From the NCBI GenBank assembly GCA_003550325.1, contig QKWP01000629.1, positions 102,443 through 166,442 on the forward strand: a stretch of DNA of 64,000 nucleotides. The letters run 5' to 3'. Positions 35,758 through 47,493 of this stretch are shown here, one piece after another. Position numbers and translations under genes: made by a program. The first letter of the stretch is position 1; every line of letters starts with the position of its first letter. Origin of the DNA: Gigaspora rosea (lineage: Eukaryota; Glomeromycota; Glomeromycetes; Diversisporales; Gigasporaceae). The notes under the pieces were generated by a model. It worked only from the letters and a program-made list of their open reading frames with translations. It did not search any database and was not told where the DNA came from.

Positions 35758-35765
35758 GTTCCTGG

Positions 35766-37525
35766 TATACTTGTAATATTATTGATTGTTCCTGATAAAT
35801 TTCTTTTAAGGCTTCACGGTATCGGCACAAATTATTTTTTTATTTAATTTTACTTGTTCCTTGCTTATATAAATGCGGATTCAATTTTAATTTGCGCTCT
35901 GATCATACCACATACTGATTTAAAATGGCAATTGGAATGAAAATATGTTTAGCCAAACATAATAACAGAGCATAGGATCATTGGAGGCTAGAGTATTAAC
36001 GAAAAGTGACAGTGTAGATCATCCAGTAAAAACTTGTACGAAGTGTTTATTATTGTTATATTTAACAAATGAAGAATTGATCTATGGGTTGATGAGTCGA
36101 CTATGAAATTGTAGTATAGACAAGAAAAAATTTTTTCACATGCTTAATTGCTTTTTTCAATTATTAGTTGGATCAATGATCATTTTTCGAACGTTACAGT
36201 TTTGCCAAGAATTATATATAAATTTGCCAAGTATTATATATAAATTTGGCCAGAATTATATTTAAATTTTCTTGGAATCATATATAGATTTTGTCCTTAT
36301 CATACAAAGTGCAGGGCATAATTTCAAATTTTGGCTCCTCACATGATTATCAACCAATAAATTACCACAATTGGATATACATATGGGTGGATTTGACTCC
36401 AAATCGATATATCACATTATGTGATAATTTGGGTTAGAAACATTATAGCGTTAATACTTTAAATATATTCTAATATATAAAATTGACACAAATTTATTAC
36501 ACGAAGGATAATTTTTAAGGCTTTTAATAATACAGTATATAATTCAAAAAAATATAATAAATTTATTAATAAAAATAAATAGTAAGTCTAATTTAAAAAA
36601 CATAACAAGTCTCTTAGAAAATAAATATTGAACGCTATCATTTTCGAAATTGGTCTCATAATATTTTCACAATATTTTCACACAGAGTATTTCACTTTAC
36701 ACCTGTACTTTTAAAAATATTTGTTCCATAATAAATATTTCAAAATTTTTGTTTCTCGATCTTCTATGCAATTCATATATTTAGAAAGATAAACTAAAGA
36801 CTTTAAAAAAAGAGGTTTGTAAATATGAAGGTGCTAAAAAAAAATAAATAAACAAAAGACAGAAAACCTGATATAAAATCTTATTTAAAAGCTAATATTT
36901 TTAGTTTAATACCTTTCGCTCATTTCTACCTACTGTATTTCTACTCATTTCTACTCATTTCTACTCATTTCAACAAAAACCCATTTACAACTCATCTACA
37001 AACCACGATTGCGAGTAGATTCAAGTGAGATAATTGTTTATGATTGGTTTAGAAATCATCTGATCGTAATATTGATTTTTAGTATGGGACAAATTCGTAA
37101 TAATCCCAAACCAAATTTATTTGATTGGCGCAAATTTAAAGATCTTTTTTACAAATTCACAATTATCACAAAATTTACATAGTGATTGGAGCCAAATCAG
37201 CCCATATAAATATAACATGATCAGGAAAATTCAAAATGGTTGTCTCAATAAAAAGCTTATTTCTCAAAAGTTTGTATAAGAAACCACATTTATGAACCAA
37301 TAAAAAGTCTTCCTTAGGCGATTTTACTATATAGTAACCCAAACCAAACCCTAATTGGGCACTCACCCGAACCCTACCCAACATAAACGAATTTGGTACA
37401 ATCACGTGGTGTGAATTTTTGATGGTGATACTGGGGAAAATCCTGCAGCATAATACCCTAGAGGTCAATCACCATTATTTATAACAGTTGCAAGATAAAA
37501 TTAATGGTCCACAAAAATTTATCAT
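35766..37525. other. No gene seen; one short tandem repeat
   Basis: AT-rich. At 36921-36967 there are four to five tandem copies of 'tttctactca'. The minus-strand ORF at 37175-37468 has no recognisable domain. Confidence 0.5.
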
Positions 37526-37757
37526 AAGGCCAGACAAGTTGATTATGTGTTTACATTACCCTCCCCTCCTTAGAACTCCCACTTATAGTAAAAAAAATTT
37601 TGTTAAATATACAAAGGCTACAGGATATTTCAAAAAATTTTTATATATCACAGAACAATTCGGGAAAATTTTTTTTAAAATTTTACTATGTGAACTACCC
37701 CTCTCCTGGAGGGGAGAGGGGGTAATATAAAATATATAATCAACTTGGTCTGGCCTA
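37526..37757. mobile_element. MITE with AAGGCCAGAC ends
   Basis: The left end 'aaggccagacaagttgatta' pairs with the right end read in reverse, 'taggccagaccaagttgatt', and pairing continues through the TTACCC-TCCCCTCC / GGAGGGGAGAGGGGGTAA tracts. The centre is A/T-rich. ORFs on both strands across it are artefacts of the palindrome. Confidence 0.75.
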
Positions 37758-39287
37758 ATCTCAAGAAATTCTAGAAATAATATTTTCAACAAAATCATAA
37801 CATAGTTTTACTCTTTCGTCAAAGACCTAACCACAGGGACTCAAATATTAAATAAATAAATATTTCTGTTTATATGACATATAAGAGTATCCAAATTTTC
37901 CTCTTATTGTTACGGGTAAATTGTACAGTTAATGAAGAAAATTTACAAAGACAACATATCAAAAGATAATTTAAAATATGAAAGTGATTTTTTTTATGGT
38001 TTTATAAGTTGTTAACTGAAGATTTATATTTTTACAACGAATCATAAGCTCTTTTACTATATAACGAAAACGCATAACAGATAAGGAAGGGCTTTGAAGT
38101 TTCATTATCACCACTCTTACCAAATTCATACCTTATATGCTCATCTCATTAATCTTTCGATATTCTTCTTCCATTTCAATAATCAGGTTATACTATATTC
38201 CTTCGCGAACGTTCCTTTCTCATGTTTTGCTTTTACAATACCAAGCCTCTAGGTGATACAATCATTACAATGATCCTATGATCATTCGATTTTGCTATAC
38301 CATAAACAGAAAAATCACTGTATTTTAGTCCTTTTATTTTTTAAATTTTTAATTAACTCATCTTAATTATCTTGTCGCTCAATTTTTTTACCTGAAACTT
38401 CTCTTGGATACGTATTTACATGCTTATATCGATTTTACTATTAACGATTTTCATAATTCGAGTTGACAAGATAGCTAAGCAGGAATCATACCAGAAGCGA
38501 TCTGATCAAACCCATAAGCACAGCCACTGGTCTTAATCGAGTGAGCAGATAAGCTGCGTAAATTAACACGTGAAGGCGGATAAGTACAATTTTCAATGAA
38601 TATAATCAATTGCCTATTCAGGCTAGTACCTATCGTAAAGATAATTGTCTAATATAAGAAGAGGCATGGCATAGAAATACATACAACATCATTTGCCAAA
38701 ACCAAATTTTTCGTACCTGAACTCTGCTATTTTGTGGCAGCTTAAAAATTCAATTTGAGGCCGGCCTGCTACGCATCGCAAATTCAGCTGATAATTGTGA
38801 TACCCAGCACAATTATCTTTGCTATTTATCAGATTCTCAGTTAGTACATCGATTGTACTGATGTATGCTACAATGTTGCAATAAAATCCATGAAATAAAG
38901 TTTAATATCTAGCATCGTTTTAATTTAGTTTTTATGAATATATATTCAAATTCATTATCTTGACGTCATTTTCAAATAACTATCGATTAATAATTAAAAG
39001 TGACATCTAGCAACGGTTTCATTTGATTTGGGCAAAAGTGAGACAAACCCCTATTTTTATTAAAAGCTAATTAGTTGTCATCTGCAAATAAAAATCAGTA
39101 AATTTAAAAATTTCAAGTTTTTTTTTAACCAAACACGACCATGTCCGAACAGAACTCGAACACGTTATAAAAGTAAAGTTCAGCATCAAACCCAAACGCA
39201 AATTATATTTTAATTTGTTTCGGTTCGGGTTTGTAGGAACACTAATTATTGCCAATATCATCTCATAACAATCAATCATGTATTAGG
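37758..39287. other. No gene assigned
   Basis: 38460-38860 has a higher G/C content than its surroundings and might be an old coding remnant, but no frame stays open and no family is recognisable. 39190-39246 (CGGTTCGGGTTT... GGAACACTAA) resembles a degraded hAT end. Confidence 0.4.
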
Positions 39288-39295
39288 GTATTATA

Positions 39296-39951
39296 CAGGG
39301 ATGGTAAATGACTTTGAATGACCCAAATGACTCAAATGACAAATGACCAGTCATTGGGCCCAAATGACTTAAGAAGGTCGGGTTAATCGATTATCTAATA
39401 CTTTTAGCCAATCAAAATTGATTATTGTTCTTCGTAAAATAAAACGTTGCTAAATGATATCTAATAAGAATTATTACACATGATAAATAACTGAATCATT
39501 TGATGAATGATTACCATTTCATTTTGGCTAAATGACTAGGTCATTTCCAGACCGGTTGTAAAACGACATTCTTATCGAATCATTAGATCAAGTATGAGGT
39601 GATTAAAAAAAAGAATACAAGACAAAAAAATAATGTATTTACTTTTTTTAAAAAAATAAAAAAAAGTTCTTGAATAATAATTTACCGATTGTAAAATGAT
39701 ATAAATCATTTTCAATTTACAAATGGCATGTTAATTAATAATCGGCGAACATATGCATAATTTATAACATGCATTATACGTGATCGGTAGGATGTCAACT
39801 CTATGCAAAATGACCTAATGACCAAATGACCCCGGTCATTTGGAAATGACCATAGTCATTTGATCACGAGTCATTTCCAAATGACTCAAAATTTGTATGA
39901 CCTCAAATGAACGGTCATTTTGAGGTCATTTGAGGTCATTTACCATCCCTG
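39296..39951. mobile_element. 656-bp hAT MITE with perfect target duplication
   Basis: The ends CAGGGATGGTAAATGAC (left, and right as reverse complement) are identical over 17 bases. The perfect 8-base direct repeat GTATTATA flanks it (39288-39295 and 39952-39959). The subterminal zones are many copies of AAATGAC/GTCATTT in both orientations, likely transposase sites. No coding capacity. Confidence 0.95.
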
Positions 39952-40017
39952 GTATTATATGATTGTAGGAAATATGTTTGCGAAATGATTGTTAACAGAA
40001 TCATAATAAAATGTAAC

Positions 40018-40018
40018 N
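40018..40018. other. Single undetermined base, probable assembly join
   Basis: The only N in the window. It lies between the hAT MITE region and the 5' untranslated part of the Gypsy element, exactly where a 5' LTR would be expected to end. Confidence 0.6.
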
Positions 40019-40078
40019 TCTTTGGTTACCTCACTTCTTCCTCTCTTCTCTTGTAATTAAGTATTTTTTTTGGTTTAC

Positions 40079-40216
40079 CTGTCGAATTGAAAGAGATTCA
40101 TTCAGAAGGGCATACTTGAAGCCTCTTGCATTTGTTGCACCGGTATTTTCCTGTCGAATTGAAAAAGATTCATTCAGAAGGGCATACTTGAAGCCTCTGC
40201 TTTTGTAGCACTTGTT
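40079..40216 (+). repeat. Leader duplication, about 70 bp twice
   Basis: The block beginning CCTGTCGAATTGAAAGAGAT and including 'cagaagggcatacttgaagc' occurs at 40079 and again at 40150, nearly identical. It lies in the putative 5' untranslated leader just after the N. Confidence 0.9.
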
Positions 40217-40353
40217 TGATTTGAATTAGTAATTTTAGAATCAGATTTGCATTTTATTCTCTTCTTTAACAATATATAATAGAAACCCCAAACCTCCTGT
40301 TTAACTTAAATTTGGAACTGTAAAGTCTACTAACTATTTTCTTAGACCTCTAT

Positions 40354-42148
40354 ATGAATAGAGCTTATCAAATCCATTTAGAACAAATTGAAGCACACGA
40401 CGCTAGTTACACTTCTACTCTTGCTGTAGAAGTTCAACAAATTGTTAACCCTAACCTATCTTGTACAGTTTGCTATCCTCCTGTCCTCTATTTACGAGCT
40501 TTTTGCACTTTTTGGAATCGATACCAACAAGCATATCTTGCCACTAGCTATACTCAACAAACTATTGCCACTTTTCATATTCTCAAAGAGTATAACAATT
40601 ATAACGCTGCTAGAGCTGCTGCTAGAGACATTGTTTTTAGCTGTCGCTATAATAATCCCAACCTTAACCCCACTGAAGTTATTGCTGCCCTCCTTCGAGG
40701 ATATACTCAGCACACTTTACAACCTATTTTACCTCTCAATTTTGAAGGAAACATTTTTGATCTATATATTGAAGGCCCTACCCTAGCCACTCCTATTCAA
40801 CCTGCACAAATAACTAATACCTTTAAATAACTAATACCTTTAATAACCCCTCACCAGTATTACACCCCCAGGACCACAACAACGATATTTTTACATTTAA
40901 TCCTACTCCTGCCCCACAATCTATATATAACCTATTCACCGAAGAATTAGACGACCCAGTTGAACCATTCCATTCTCCTATTCTAGCCCCTTATAACGAA
41001 AATACAACTCATATAAAATTTCCTCCTCCACTTCAACTACTTTAATTACCCACTTCATCCATTAGTAAGATCCCTTTAAATAACCCACTTCCCCGCACAA
41101 CTACTCCTCCTCCAACTCGAGTTGCTCGACTATTTCAAAATCTTATCCTTATACCTATTTTCAATGCACCCCTCAACCTGCAACTACTCCTCAACTACCA
41201 ATAGTTAACGAATTCTATTCTGAAAACCAATTTGCACCTAATACTTCACCTTTACAGACTCCTCCTCTTCAACGCCAACACCAAACACTTGAACCCCAAC
41301 CAGAGTTTGTCCAACCCCAATTTATTGGAGCTTACCCAGACCAAGGAATTGTAGAGCACGTACTTCCCGAAGAAGAAATAAATCTAAGAAGGGAAAATTT
41401 TGATGAAATAAATTTAGTTGGAATATTAGAAGAGTTAGAAGAAATACAAGAAGAAATAAATTATCAAAACGAAGAACCAGAAGAAGAAGTACACTCAGAA
41501 CCTAAATCAGAAGCAACTATAGAAGAACTAGAACCTGAAAGAAACATGGCTGAAAAAGCTTTAACTGCCGCTGCTGAAGCATTGACTACTCTTGCCAATG
41601 CTCTTGGACAAGGTGGTGAAAAATCACTTCTTAAAATTGACTTTTATTGAGCTGACGGAACCCAAGACCCCGTAACATGGCTAGAAGAATTTGAAAAAGC
41701 TGCTAAGGCTAACCACTGAAGTCCTGCTCGACAATTAGAACTTGCCTGTGCTTACATGAAGGATAATGCTCAAGAATGGCTTGCAAGTCTTGAACATGCC
41801 CCTACTTATTTTTGGCATCGTCAACATGACTGAGAAGTTGATGGTGAACATGTCTATAGTTTCTCTCATCTCATTAGAGAAAAGTTTAGTACTACTAAAC
41901 AAAAAGCCACCTGGCAAAAACAATTATTTGAAATTAAACAAGGTGCAGATACTGTTGATACTTATATTAGCTGCTTTAAACGTCTCAAAGGATGAGTGGA
42001 TCCTACGGGTGCTTTCCCTGAACCCATTATGATTCAGTTCGTCATTCAGGGACTACGACCTGAATATGCCATGAATGTACAAGCTGCCGAACCTGCTGAA
42101 TTGGATGATGCTATTACTGAAGCTAGAAAATGGAAAACTGGTGTATAA
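40354..42148 (+). pseudogene. gag: Gypsy gag (N-terminal and capsid regions)
   Basis: The ATG at 40354 begins MNRAYQIHLEQIEAHDASY and is open to 40830, where a 17-base tandem duplication (40809-40842) breaks the frame. A Pro/Thr-rich then Glu-rich linker follows. The capsid-like part (frame of 41546) has DPVTWLEEFEKAAKA, LELACAYMKDNAQEWL, IREKF, QLFEIKQGADTVDTYI and VIQGLRPEY, the usual retrotransposon gag signature. TGA interrupts it at 41648, 41717, 41831 and 41993; 41717 falls on the usually conserved Trp of the 'NxW..A..L' block. The frame ends at TAA 42146-42148, overlapping the ATG (42148) of the next frame as TAATG. Gag would form the particle. Confidence 0.8.
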
Positions 42149-43110
42149 TGGCCTCGGCACATAATACCAATGATGCTAACCAAGCTATTGAACGCCTTAC
42201 CGAACAGATTGCTAAGCTTAGCATAAATCTAGCTGAAAAACAAGCTGCTCCTCCTACTCCTACTCCTGCCTACTATACTGACCAAAGTAAGGACTGACCT
42301 CAGTCTAGCACCGGAAATACCATATGCTATTATTGTGGTCAAAAAGGACATTTTATTAGGAATTGTCATACTTGGTACTAGGATAATAAAAAGGATTACC
42401 AAGGATACCAATCTCGAGGCAAAAGCAATAACCACTCCTCCAGAAATAATCGATCCTATGACAGATCCAGATCCAGAAACAGAAGCCAATCCAGAGATAG
42501 AAATTATAATCGCTCTGAATATAACCGATCCAGGAGCCGAAGTCAATCACGTGATAGGTATAGAGATAGTAGGAACTATCGCTCCTCAAACCGATCCAGG
42601 TCCAGAAACCGCTCATCTACACCCTATCCTCGTGATGTTTATACTCTTGACACTGCCAATGATTACACCTATGAACAATTTGAAGCCTTCTTGGCTAATG
42701 AAACTATTAGAATTGCTCTCTCTAACCTTTTGGTTGAAGAATCTAATACTTCTTAGATCCAGACACCTACCTACAATACTCCTGTTAAGTGTAATATCAA
42801 ACTTAATGAAAAGCCCTATCATGCTGTAATTGATAGTGGTGCTGCTATTAGTATAATTTCTAACCAAGTTGTAAGAGTACTTGGATTGAAAATAGAAGCA
42901 CCTTCCTCTAACCTTATTGTCTCTGCTACTGGACCCTCTGTTCGAGCCTTAGGCATAATCAAAAACCTACTAATCGAAATTGAAGGGACCACCATTCCTA
43001 TGGATGTCGAAGTAATGAATGCTACCTCTTACTCATTACTCATAGGTAATGACTGGTCACAGAAAGTGGATGCCAGTTATAGTTGGAAAAACAAAGCTTA
43101 TACCCTAAAG
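42148..43110 (+). pseudogene. Gypsy zinc knuckle and aspartic protease
   Basis: The frame from ATG 42148 contains a coiled, Gln/Ala/Leu-rich start, one CCHC knuckle (CYYCGQKGHFIRNC, about 42319-42366), an Arg/Ser/Asn-rich basic stretch (about 42415-42620), then the retropepsin-like domain with DSGA at 42832 and the downstream IGNDW element (about 43045). Stops: TGA 42295, TAG 42379 and 42754; all three could be former TGG. The protease would process the polyprotein. Overlapping ORFs in other frames are shadows. Confidence 0.75.
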
Positions 43111-44465
43111 TGGAATAAAAAGAAAATTCACGTACCTACCACCTATAAGCATAATCAACCTTTGCCTGCTCAACCAACTATCACTGATGAAAGGGAATTA
43201 GAAAAGTTTGAACAAGAATACCTTCATCCAAAAGAAGCCTACGTAATAGAAACAGAATATGACAATTGGACAACTGTCACTCCCAGATCCAGACCCAGTG
43301 CCTCTTTTGCTAAACAGAAATGTGGACGCTGCTACTCCTATAACCACCTCTATGCTGACTGTCCTAACAATGAATGCTACCGTTGCCAACGTTATGGACA
43401 CCTTGCTGCATACTGTCCTAAACAAGCCCCCAAAAGAAATATCTGCAAAATCTGCTCTCAAACTGGCCACCTTTTAAGGATTGCCCTGATAACCTATGTT
43501 ATCAATGTAGAGAATATGGACACATTTGTGCCAACTGCCTCCAAATGACTCAGATTTTAGAAAACCAACAATATCAATGTGGTTGTCAACCTCAGGAAGT
43601 AAATGCCAATCGACTACCCCATTTTTCTCCTTTTAGAGTTAACCATTGCTATAAATGCAAGGTACCCAAAAGACCAGAGGAAATCAGACCTTTTGAGCAA
43701 ACCTTAATTTGCAAAGGATGTTGGATTGACTTCCACTGAGACCTAGATCTAGAAGACCTACGAAGTATAGAGTTCTTCACTAATGGTGAAGGCCGAGGAA
43801 CGCTAATAGAATGTAAGCTCTGTAGAAAGCAAGGTATTAGATCCAAAATGATTAAACTCGATTTTATTTGAGAAGATACCCGATTCTGCAATCTCAAATA
43901 CTTGTATGTATATAAAGCTGCCAAGGATGTAGAATGGAATCCCAACTACAACCTATGGACTCGAGTACGTCACTATACCGAATCCACCAGAAATGCCAGA
44001 CATGCATGTAACTTTAACCAAAGCCGAATTTATCGACTCGCCCAGATACAGATTGGAGAAAGTAATGAAGACCTCGCTCATGCTCTTGAACCCCAAATAG
44101 CTGACCTATCCAACTAGGACTACATATATAATGAAGTCAACATTATCATGAGAGCCTCCCAGGTACAATTGAGTGAAATTGAAGAAGAAACTCTACAAAG
44201 AATTTTAGAAGAATCGTTTGACACTAGTCACCCGGACTTTGATCAAAGGAAAGCAATAGAAAACTTACAAAAGAATTTCCAAGAAACTGTTGGACTCTGT
44301 AAGGAATGTATTATGGCCAAAAAGAACATTGTGTTAGAACAATTTGACTCCTATTGTGAGGAATGTTATGAATCACTTCACTCTTCTTCAGACCCAGAAG
44401 TTCTGTCTCCTCCAACCTCTCCAACCCAGGATCACCTGTTGTTGCACCCATCAAAACTGCATTAG
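43111..44465 (+). pseudogene. Extra zinc-cluster module between protease and RT
   Basis: After the protease the same polyprotein carries four more CCHC knuckles: CGRCYSYNHLYADC (43321), CYRCQRYGHLAAYC (about 43376), CKICSQTGHL plus C after a frameshift (about 43443), and CYQCREYGHICANC (about 43497). Then come paired Cys-x2-Cys motifs resembling zinc ribbons: CYKC ... CKGC (43650-43725), CKLC (about 43816) and CKEC ... CEEC (44300-44366). Stops inside: TGA 43737 and 43869, TAG 44115. Gypsy elements normally have one or two knuckles in gag only, so this block of about 400 residues is unusual. Nucleic acid or protein binding is inferred from the zinc motifs. Confidence 0.7.
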
Positions 44466-44713
44466 CAACTCTAGAACCCACTGACCTAGTCTCACTCCTT
44501 CAGGAACAGATTAGGCAACAAGCCCAAATTATTGCTCTGCTACAGGAACAAGCTAAAACATTTGAACACCAGGACCAGACCATAAAGAAACTACAAGCCC
44601 GAGTTAGTTACTTTGAAACCTTCTATCATCGACTAAAGAATCTGTATAATGAATCTTCTTCCTCTGCTGCTCCGGTAACTGATCTTAATAATGGTAATGC
44701 TCAAAATTTTTGA
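44459..44713 (+). pseudogene. Coiled-coil segment ending at a slippery-type site
   Basis: Frame 2 encodes a heptad-like stretch (LLQEQIRQQAQIIALLQEQ ... TIKKLQARVSYFETF). It ends at TGA 44711-44713, preceded by A AAT TTT in the reading frame, while the reverse transcriptase frame continues in the -1 frame from 44710. A coiled coil before RT could drive oligomerisation; this is inferred. Confidence 0.6.
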
Positions 44714-46233
44714 GTCATCCTGAGCAAGATCAAAAACTACTCGAAGATACAGACAATTCTAGACCCAGAATTATTCGAGAAATTTACACTGTGACTCAGG
44801 AAATCAAACCAAAAGTAGGACCCCTAACTACTCACCAAGGAGCCCAATTTCGACAACTGCTTCTTGAATTTGCTGACCTTTTTGCAAAAGATATGTCCCA
44901 ACTAGGTAGAACTGACCTAGTAACCCATAGAATCTTTATTAACGACGTACCCCCTGTCAGTTCTCGACCTTATATGGTGCCTCTTATCGAACAAACATTC
45001 ATTAACGAAGAGGTACACCGAATGTTGGATAACAAGTTAATAAAAAGTCCTCTAGCCCTTGGGCCTCTCCTGTTGTATTGGTAACAAAGAAAAATGAAAA
45101 GAAAAGATTTTGTATAGATTATAGAAAACTCAATGCCGTTACCAAAAAGGACCAATACTCTTTACCCGAATAGATGAAATGCTTGACTCACTTGCTAGAG
45201 CTACCTATTTCTCCACCCTTGACCTCATGAGTGGATACTGGCAAATAAAAGTACACCCAGAAGATAGAGAGAAAACTGCTTTTATTACTAGATATGGAAC
45301 TTATGAGTTCAATGTCATGCCCTTTCGATTATGTAATGCCCCGCTACCTTCCAATGGCTTATGAATTAAGTTTACAAAGGCATAGCTTACAAATATGTAG
45401 TAGTATACCTGTATGATACTAATGTCTTCTCATGAACATTTGATGATCATATTAAACATCTAAGAGAAGTATTCACCAGGATACGTGAAGTAGAATTGAA
45501 ATTAAATATTGAAAAATGTAATTTTTGATGAAACGCCTACCTTTCTTAGGACATATAATAGAAGAAAAAGGAATCTCCCCAGACCCAGACAAGATAATTG
45601 CTGTTCAGAAAATCCAACCTCCAAAAAGTGTTACCCAGCTACGCTCATTCTTAGGTCTTGCTGGATATTATGATAGTTATAAAACACTTCTCCTCTATTG
45701 CCTATCCCCTCAACCAACTACTACATAAGGACAATACTTATTACTGGAATGACCAATGTCAAAAAGCCTTTGATAAACTCAAGCACTGACTTACTACTGC
45801 CCCTATTCTAATATACCCTGACTACAAAAGAGAATTCATTCTAGCTACTGATGCTTCCTACACCGGATTTGGAGCCACCCTAAGTCAAATATTGGATGAT
45901 AAAAAGAAACACTCAATTGCTTATGCTAGTAAAAGTCTAAAAAGAGAAGAAATGAACTATGGAGCAACTGAATTAGAATGTGCTACCATAGTTTGGGCCA
46001 TTGAACATTTTCACAAATACTTTGGTACAAGTCACTTCACATTGATTACTGACCACTCTGCTCTCAAATGGTTAAAGTCTTCCCAACCAAAAGGACGTTT
46101 AGGACGATAGATAATGAAACTCCAACCTTATCACTTTACTATTATACATAAACCTGGAAGAATCCATTCAAATGTTGATGCTCTTTCTCGATTACCGATC
46201 CAGACACACTCCTCTACTACTGCTGTCACATGA
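44710..46233 (+). pseudogene. Gypsy reverse transcriptase and RNase H
   Basis: Recognisable RT blocks: [76 protein letters not shown]-like LRSFLGLAGYY. The catalytic YxDD is changed to YLYD (45406-45417), so this copy should be inactive. RNase H follows: ATDASYTGFGATL, YGATELECATIVWAIEHFHKYF and LITDHSALKWL. Frameshifts lie near 45060, 45170, 45350, 45526 and 45690. Stops: TAA 45367, TGA 45433, 45526 and 45787, TAG 46108 (at the usual Trp after GR). The last frame ends TGA 46231-46233, overlapping ATG 46230 of the integrase frame. Confidence 0.85.
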
Positions 46234-47493
46234 ATTTGGACCAATACCAAAATTTAATAGAATATCTAGAAACAGACACACTCTCCTCTAACTTAATGGA
46301 CAATGAAAAACGGATAATTATTAATCAATCTAGATATTATAAAGTAAAGGACAAATTATTGTATAAAAAGAATCGAAAAGACCCAGACAAACCTATTAGA
46401 GTAATCAAATGGACTGAAGTTGAACCAATTTTGTATATGATGCATAGTCACCCTACCACTGGACATTTAGGAACAGATGCTATGTATTATAAAATATCTG
46501 AACGATACTATTGGGACCAAATGTACAAAGATGTTCAAAATTATGTTCGCTTATGTGAAGTCTGCCAAAAACGAGGCAAAAGCAAAAGAAAAGAACCTCT
46601 CCACCCTATCCAAGTTAAAAGAGCCTTTGAACGAATAGGCATAGACCTAGTAGGACCTTTACCAATAACTACTCACAACAATCACTATATTATTGTTGCA
46701 ACTGACTATCTTACTCGCTGGCCTGAAGCTAAAGCTGTACCAGTTGCAGGTGCAGAAACTCTAGCAAAGTTCATTTTTGAAGAATTGTTTGTAGACATGG
46801 AGTCCCCAAGATTATTCTTTCTGATAATGGAAAGAATTTCACGAGTGAAGTTGTTAGAATATTGTGTGAAAAGTTTTTAATAAAACACATATTCTCCTCA
46901 CCTTACCATCCACAGACCAATGGAATGGTTGAAAGATTGAATAGAACACTTTGTAATTCTCTTGCAAAAGTTACAGAAAATATTGAAGATTGGGACCTGA
47001 ACATATCTGCTGTACTGTTTGCATACAGAACCAAGAGATATGCAACCACTGGATATACCCCTTTCCACTTAGTATACGGTAGACAAGCTATCCTACCCAT
47101 TGAAACTGTTATTCCCATAGACCCAGCTGACTCAGATAAAGAAATATCATTAGAAGACAGTATATTACAAAGAGCCTTTGAATTAATAGAAGAATTACCA
47201 TACCAACATAATGCTCCAGAGAGAATACAATTAAATCCCAAAAGAAACAGAAAGTTAGATTTGACTCAAGAATACAAAAAGAAGAATTTGAAATTGGTGA
47301 CAAAGTTTGGGTACAAAGAAAAGACATAGAAGCCTCTCGCTCTGCAAAATTTGAAGAGAAAAGAATAGGACCATTTATTGTTAAGGAAAAATTGAATAAT
47401 GGCGCCTATAAACTGTGTACAATGGATGGAAAAACATTAAAGCAGTACTACAATAGTGATCGTCTTGTTAAGTACTACGAGAAACAAGATTAG
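46230..47493 (+). pseudogene. Gypsy integrase
   Basis: Zinc-binding H-H-C-C region (HPTTGHLG ... CEVCQKRG, 46445-46575), then the catalytic core with Asp in IGIDLVGPLP (46644), Asp in the SDNGKNF block (about 46823, after a frameshift near 46797) and Glu in NGMVERLNRT (46931), giving the DDE triad. A C-terminal GPY/F-type region follows another frameshift near 47240 (GDKVWVQRK ... IGPFIVKEKL ... NSDRLVKYYE) and ends at TAG 47491-47493. No chromodomain is seen. It would insert the cDNA copy. Confidence 0.85.

Noticed and set aside
38460-38860. Possible coding remnant with slightly higher G/C
   Set aside because: No frame stays open on either strand and no motif is recognisable.
39062-39246. 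Second hAT-type MITE near 39.1-39.2 kb
   Set aside because: Only one end (GGTTCGGGTTTG ... GGAACACTAA) is hAT-like; no partner end or duplication found.
42229-42867. Several ORFs on both strands over the Arg/Ser-rich gag region
   Set aside because: Shadows of the low-complexity basic stretch in the main frame.
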